Source of the DNA: Tenacibaculum todarodis
GTDB lineage: Bacteria > Bacteroidota > Bacteroidia > Flavobacteriales > Flavobacteriaceae
DNA length: 64,000 nt
Direction of reading: 5' to 3'
NCBI RefSeq assembly: GCF_001889045.1
Contig: NZ_CP018155.1
Location: 987,001-1,051,000 of the forward strand
A program made the translations under genes and the position numbers. The notes under the pieces are model-generated. The model made no database searches. It was not told the origin of the DNA and worked only from the letters and a program-made list of their open reading frames with translations. Shown in pieces: positions 63,901 to 64,000 of this stretch; the first letter of the stretch is position 1, and the number at the start of each line of letters is the position of its first letter.

Positions 63901-64000
63901 GCTATCGTTCCGATGGTCCAAACTCCTGTGTTGCTATCGTAACTTCCTTGACTTGCAGTGTTATTGGTTAACGTGTATCCTGTTGGGATTTGATCCGTTA
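54975..64000 (-). CDS. Giant DUF11-repeat surface adhesin with type-B T9SS C-terminal domain, 3' part
   Basis: At least 3008 codons, open without a stop to the right edge, so N-terminus and true length lie outside; the GTG at 63551 is only an internal repeat codon. The C-terminal 95 residues are a CHU_C/gliding-motility-type sorting domain (VFSPNGDGVNDYFKI, then LQIYNRWGREVY and GTYFYIL). Before it come two single diverged DUF11 domains (about 55.3-56.0 kb) and a third near 56.1-56.4 kb, then the tandem array of 151-residue units. Each unit is a DUF11 beta-sandwich (VEFTISVNNNGPNEAPGVVV, TNLAEVTASDNFDPDSTPNN) plus an acidic linker (DTDNDGNVENDPDDEDDGDG). It is expected on the cell surface, exported by T9SS with the PorP/SprF protein encoded next, and to serve as a long stalk for adhesion or gliding. 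The ligand-binding part is not in view. Confidence 0.93.
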   Translation of the reverse strand, partial: TDQIPTGYTLTNNTASQGSYDSNTGVWTIGTIANQATVTLTITATINATGEYTNLAEVTASDNFDPDSTPNNGVDTDNDGNVENDPDDEDDGDGELPGDDGVQPTSDISLDKTSAITVDADNSTTPSPGDTVEFTISVNNNGPNEAPGVVVTDELPDGYTMTGNTPSQGSYDTNTGVWTIGTIANQATVTLTITATINATGEYTNLAEVTASDNFDPDSTPNNGVDTDNDGNVENDPDDEDDGDGELPGDDGVQPTSDISLDKTSAITVDADNSTTPSPGDTVEFTISVNNNGPNEAPGVVVTDQIPTGYTLTNNTASQGSYDTNTGIWTIGTIANQATVTLVITATINATGEYTNLAEVTASDNFDPDSTPNNGVDTDNDGNVENDPDDEDDGDGELPGDDGVQPTSDISLDKTSAITNDADASTTPSPGDTVEFTISVNNNGPNEAPGVVVTDELPDGYTMTGNTPSQGSYDTNTGVWTIGTIANQATVTLTITATINATGEYTNLAEVTASDNFDPDSTPNNGVDTDNDGNVENDPDDEDDGDGEIPGDDGVQPTSDISLDKTSAITVDADNSTTPSPGDTVEFTISVNNNGPNEAPGVVVTDQIPTGYTLTNNTASQGSYDTNTGVWTIGSIANQATVTLVIEATINATGEYTNLAEVTASDNFDPDSTPNNGVDTDNDGNVENDPDDEDDGDGEIPGDDGVQPTSDISLDKTSAITVDADNSTTPSPGDTVEFTISVNNNGPNEAPGVVVTDELPDGYTMTGNTPSQGSYDTNTGVWTIGTIANQATVTLTITATINATGEYTNLAEVTASDNFDPDSTPNNGVDTDNDGNVEDDADDEDDGDGELPGDDGVQPTSDISLDKTSAITVDADNSTTPSPGDTVEFTISVNNNGPNEAPGVVVTDQIPTGYTLTNNTASQGSYDTNTGIWTIGTIANQATVTLVITATINATGEYTNLAEVTASDNFDPDSTPNNGVDTDNDGNVENDPDDEDDGDGELPGDDGVQPTSDISLDKTSAITVDADNSTTPSPGDTVEFTISVNNNGPNEAPGVVVTDELPDGYTMTGNTPSQGSYDTNTGVWTIGTIANQATVTLTITATINATGEYTNLAEVTASDNFDPDSTPNNGVDTDNDGNVENDPDDEDDGDGELPGDDGVQPTSDISLDKTSAITNDADASTTPSPGDTVEFTISVNNNGPNEAPGVVVTDQIPTGYTLTNNTASQGSYDSNTGVWTIGTIANQATVTLTITATINATGEYTNLAEVTASDNFDPDSTPNNGVDTDNDGNVENDPDDEDDGDGELPGDDGVQPTSDISLDKTSAITVDADNSTTPSPGDTVEFTISVNNNGPNEAPGVVVTDELPDGYTMTGNTPSQGSYDTNTGVWTIGTIANQATVTLTITATINATGEYTNLAEVTASDNFDPDSTPNNGVDTDNDGNVENDPDDEDDGDGELPGDDGVQPTSDISLDKTSAITVDADNSTTPSPGDTVEFTISVNNNGPNEAPGVVVTDELPDGYTMTGNTPSQGSYDTNTGVWTIGTIANQATVTLTITATINATGEYTNLAEVTASDNFDPDSTPNNGVDTDNDGNVENDPDDEDDGDGELPGDDGVQPTSDISLDKTSAITNDADASTTPSPGDTVEFTISVNNNGPNEAPGVVVTDELPDGYTMTGNTPSQGSYDTNTGVWTIGTIANQATVTLTITATINATGEYTNLAEVTASDNFDPDSTPNNGVDTDNDGNVENDPDDEDDGDGELPGDDGVQPTSDISLDKTSAITNDADASTTPSPGDTVEFTISVNNNGPNEAPGVVVTDQIPTGYTLTDNTASQGSYDTNTGVWTIGTIANQATVTLTITATINATGEYTNLAEVTASDNFDPDSTPNNGVDTDNDGNVENDPDDEDDGDGELPGDDGVQPTSDISLDKTSAITNDADASTTPSPGDTVEFTISVNNNGPNEAPGVVVTDELPDGYTMTGNTPSQGSYDSNTGIWTIGTIANQATVTLTITATINATGEYTNLAEVTASDNFDPDSTPNNGVDTDNDGNVENDPDDEDDGDGELPGDDGVQPTSDISLDKTSAITVDADNSTTPSPGDTVEFTISVNNNGPNEAPGVVVTDQIPTGYTLTDNTPSQGSYDTNTGVWTIGTIANQATVTLVITATINATGEYTNLAEVTASDNFDPDSTPNNGVDTDNDGNVENDPDDEDDGDGEEPGDDGVQPTSDISLDKTSEVIVDADASGTPTPNDTVVFTVSVTNNGPNDATGIAVTDQLPDGYTMLGNTASQGTYDTTTGVWAIGTITNQATVTLAVEAIINATGDYVNLAEVTASDNFDPDSTPDNGVDTDNDGNVENDPDDEDDGDGEIPGDDGVQPTSDISLDKTSEVTVDADASGTPTPNDTVVFTVSVTNNGPNDATGIAVTDQLPDGYTMLGNTASQGTYDTTTGVWAIGTIANQATVTLAVEAIINATGDYVNLAEVTASDNFDPDSTPNNGVDTDNDGNVENDPDDEDDGDGEEPGEDGVQPTSDISLDKKVVLITDADGSGGPTPFDTVEFTITVTNSGPNNATGIVVKDELPAGYTMVNSSTTTGTVYASTEWTIPTLGINESVVLTVLATINPDGPFTNFAEVIASDNFDPDSTPNNGILSEDDHDSADPKVKFVSDLRIDLTSDKEVADVGETVVYTIELTNDGPNRSTNVRVKSLLPSGLEYIIHRNGNYNVQDGIWEIGDIEVDETKKLEIDVTVLTPQLLDNEHLVEAEVVRSINFDPDSTPNNGVITEDDYDSILLRLPIDLSITKTVDEVNPIVNHEVMFTISVTNPTVMEATGVIVEDLLPEGYIYVSHTTDAPGSTYNDTNGEWNIGTVPGNTTVTLLLTVQVNEFADYPSGDYINTTTIINVDQDDFVSDNNIDTAETKPICLTIYNVFSPNGDGVNDYFKIDCLDKYPNNTLQIYNRWGREVYNVKGYDNKWTGISNGNNVINRKEGLPDGTYFYILNLGDGFPQFKGWLTISRGQ
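56420..64000. repeat. Tandem array of 453-bp units coding for DUF11 plus acidic linker
   Basis: The anchor TAAACTGAT (encoding ISLD) recurs at a constant 453-bp step from about 56421 to 63669: 17 occurrences, 16 full periods, no indel. Units up to about 57.4 kb are diverged (GTPTPNDTVVF type); those from there to the right edge are near-identical, with differences mostly at a few sites. The array continues past the window. Visibly richer in G and C than the neighbouring genes. Confidence 0.95.

Noticed and set aside
57688..63942. Series of plus-strand reading frames of 106-141 codons repeated every 453 bp opposite the adhesin gene
   Set aside because: They are shadows of the repeat: the same hydrophobic/Ser-rich translation recurs in each unit because the minus-strand codons lack stop complements. 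No promoter, leader or family match.
56420..64000. CRISPR array
   Set aside because: The repeat unit is 453 bp, fully coding and without unique spacers.
1..64000. tRNA or rRNA genes, insertion sequences, phage genes, restriction or defence systems
   Set aside because: Looked for by motif and gene content; nothing convincing was found. A tRNA cannot be wholly excluded without a scan.

Overview
The window is AT-rich chromosomal DNA from a member of the Bacteroidota, almost certainly a marine-type Flavobacteriaceae (Polaribacter/Tenacibaculum-like; the genus is inferred from memory of protein sequences). Supporting signs are -33/-7 promoters of the TTG-N19-TAnnTTTG type, A-rich leaders in place of Shine-Dalgarno sequences, PorP/SprF and CHU_C/type-B type IX secretion (T9SS) proteins, DUF11 and SprB repeats, and the cluster recQ / kdsD-tatC-CMD-lptB / pssA. 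No rRNA, tRNA, CRISPR array, IS element or prophage was recognised.

1-21.2 kb is mostly housekeeping. At the left edge is the 5' part of a glutamate-type dehydrogenase gene, preceded by a 63-residue Cys-rich protein. This pair lies downstream of an exact sigma-54 promoter and next to a soluble histidine kinase and an NtrC-type sigma-54 activator, so the four genes look like one regulatory unit. Next come a TSUP permease and a TerC protein, a divergent dps/oxyR pair with an LTTR-type operator between them, an ABC-F protein (YbiT type) with one degenerate ATP site, a lipoprotein, a DEAD-box helicase with a structured leader, a RecQ without the zinc cysteines, the kdsD-tatC-CMD-lptB envelope genes, a CDP-alcohol phosphatidyltransferase, a YheT-like hydrolase, a PorV/PorQ-type barrel and a DUF4105 membrane protein.

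21.2-47.9 kb is one minus-strand surface-polysaccharide locus. It starts with an ABC exporter (Wzm plus a Wzt with a C-terminal glycan-binding domain), runs through many GT2 and GT4 glycosyltransferases, and carries a complete route from UDP-GlcNAc to CMP-N-acetylneuraminate (NeuC, NeuB, NeuA). It also has a non-hydrolysing UDP-GlcNAc 2-epimerase, a hexapeptide acyltransferase, a GINT1-like beta-propeller protein, an O-antigen ligase/polymerase, a CapK/PaaK-like adenylate enzyme, and at its 3' end the polyprenyl-phosphate sugar-1-phosphate transferase. The expected product is a sialylated O-antigen or capsule exported by the ABC route. No sialyltransferase family is recognisable, so an unassigned GT-B-like protein next to neuC is the best candidate.

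47.9-64 kb carries surface adhesion genes. After a structured intergenic element and a GNAT gene come a VWA/SprB/HYR/DUF11 protein and a small exported protein, then a T9SS operon: a giant DUF11 adhesin with a type-B C-terminal signal, PorP/SprF, and an OmpA/PD40/TPR protein. The adhesin is open to the right edge (more than 3000 residues in view) and consists largely of 151-residue (453-bp) near-identical repeats. Each repeat pairs a DUF11 domain with an Asp-rich, calcium-site-like linker. The units come in two alternating types, and a block of about 770 bp recurs unchanged at a distance of exactly eight units.
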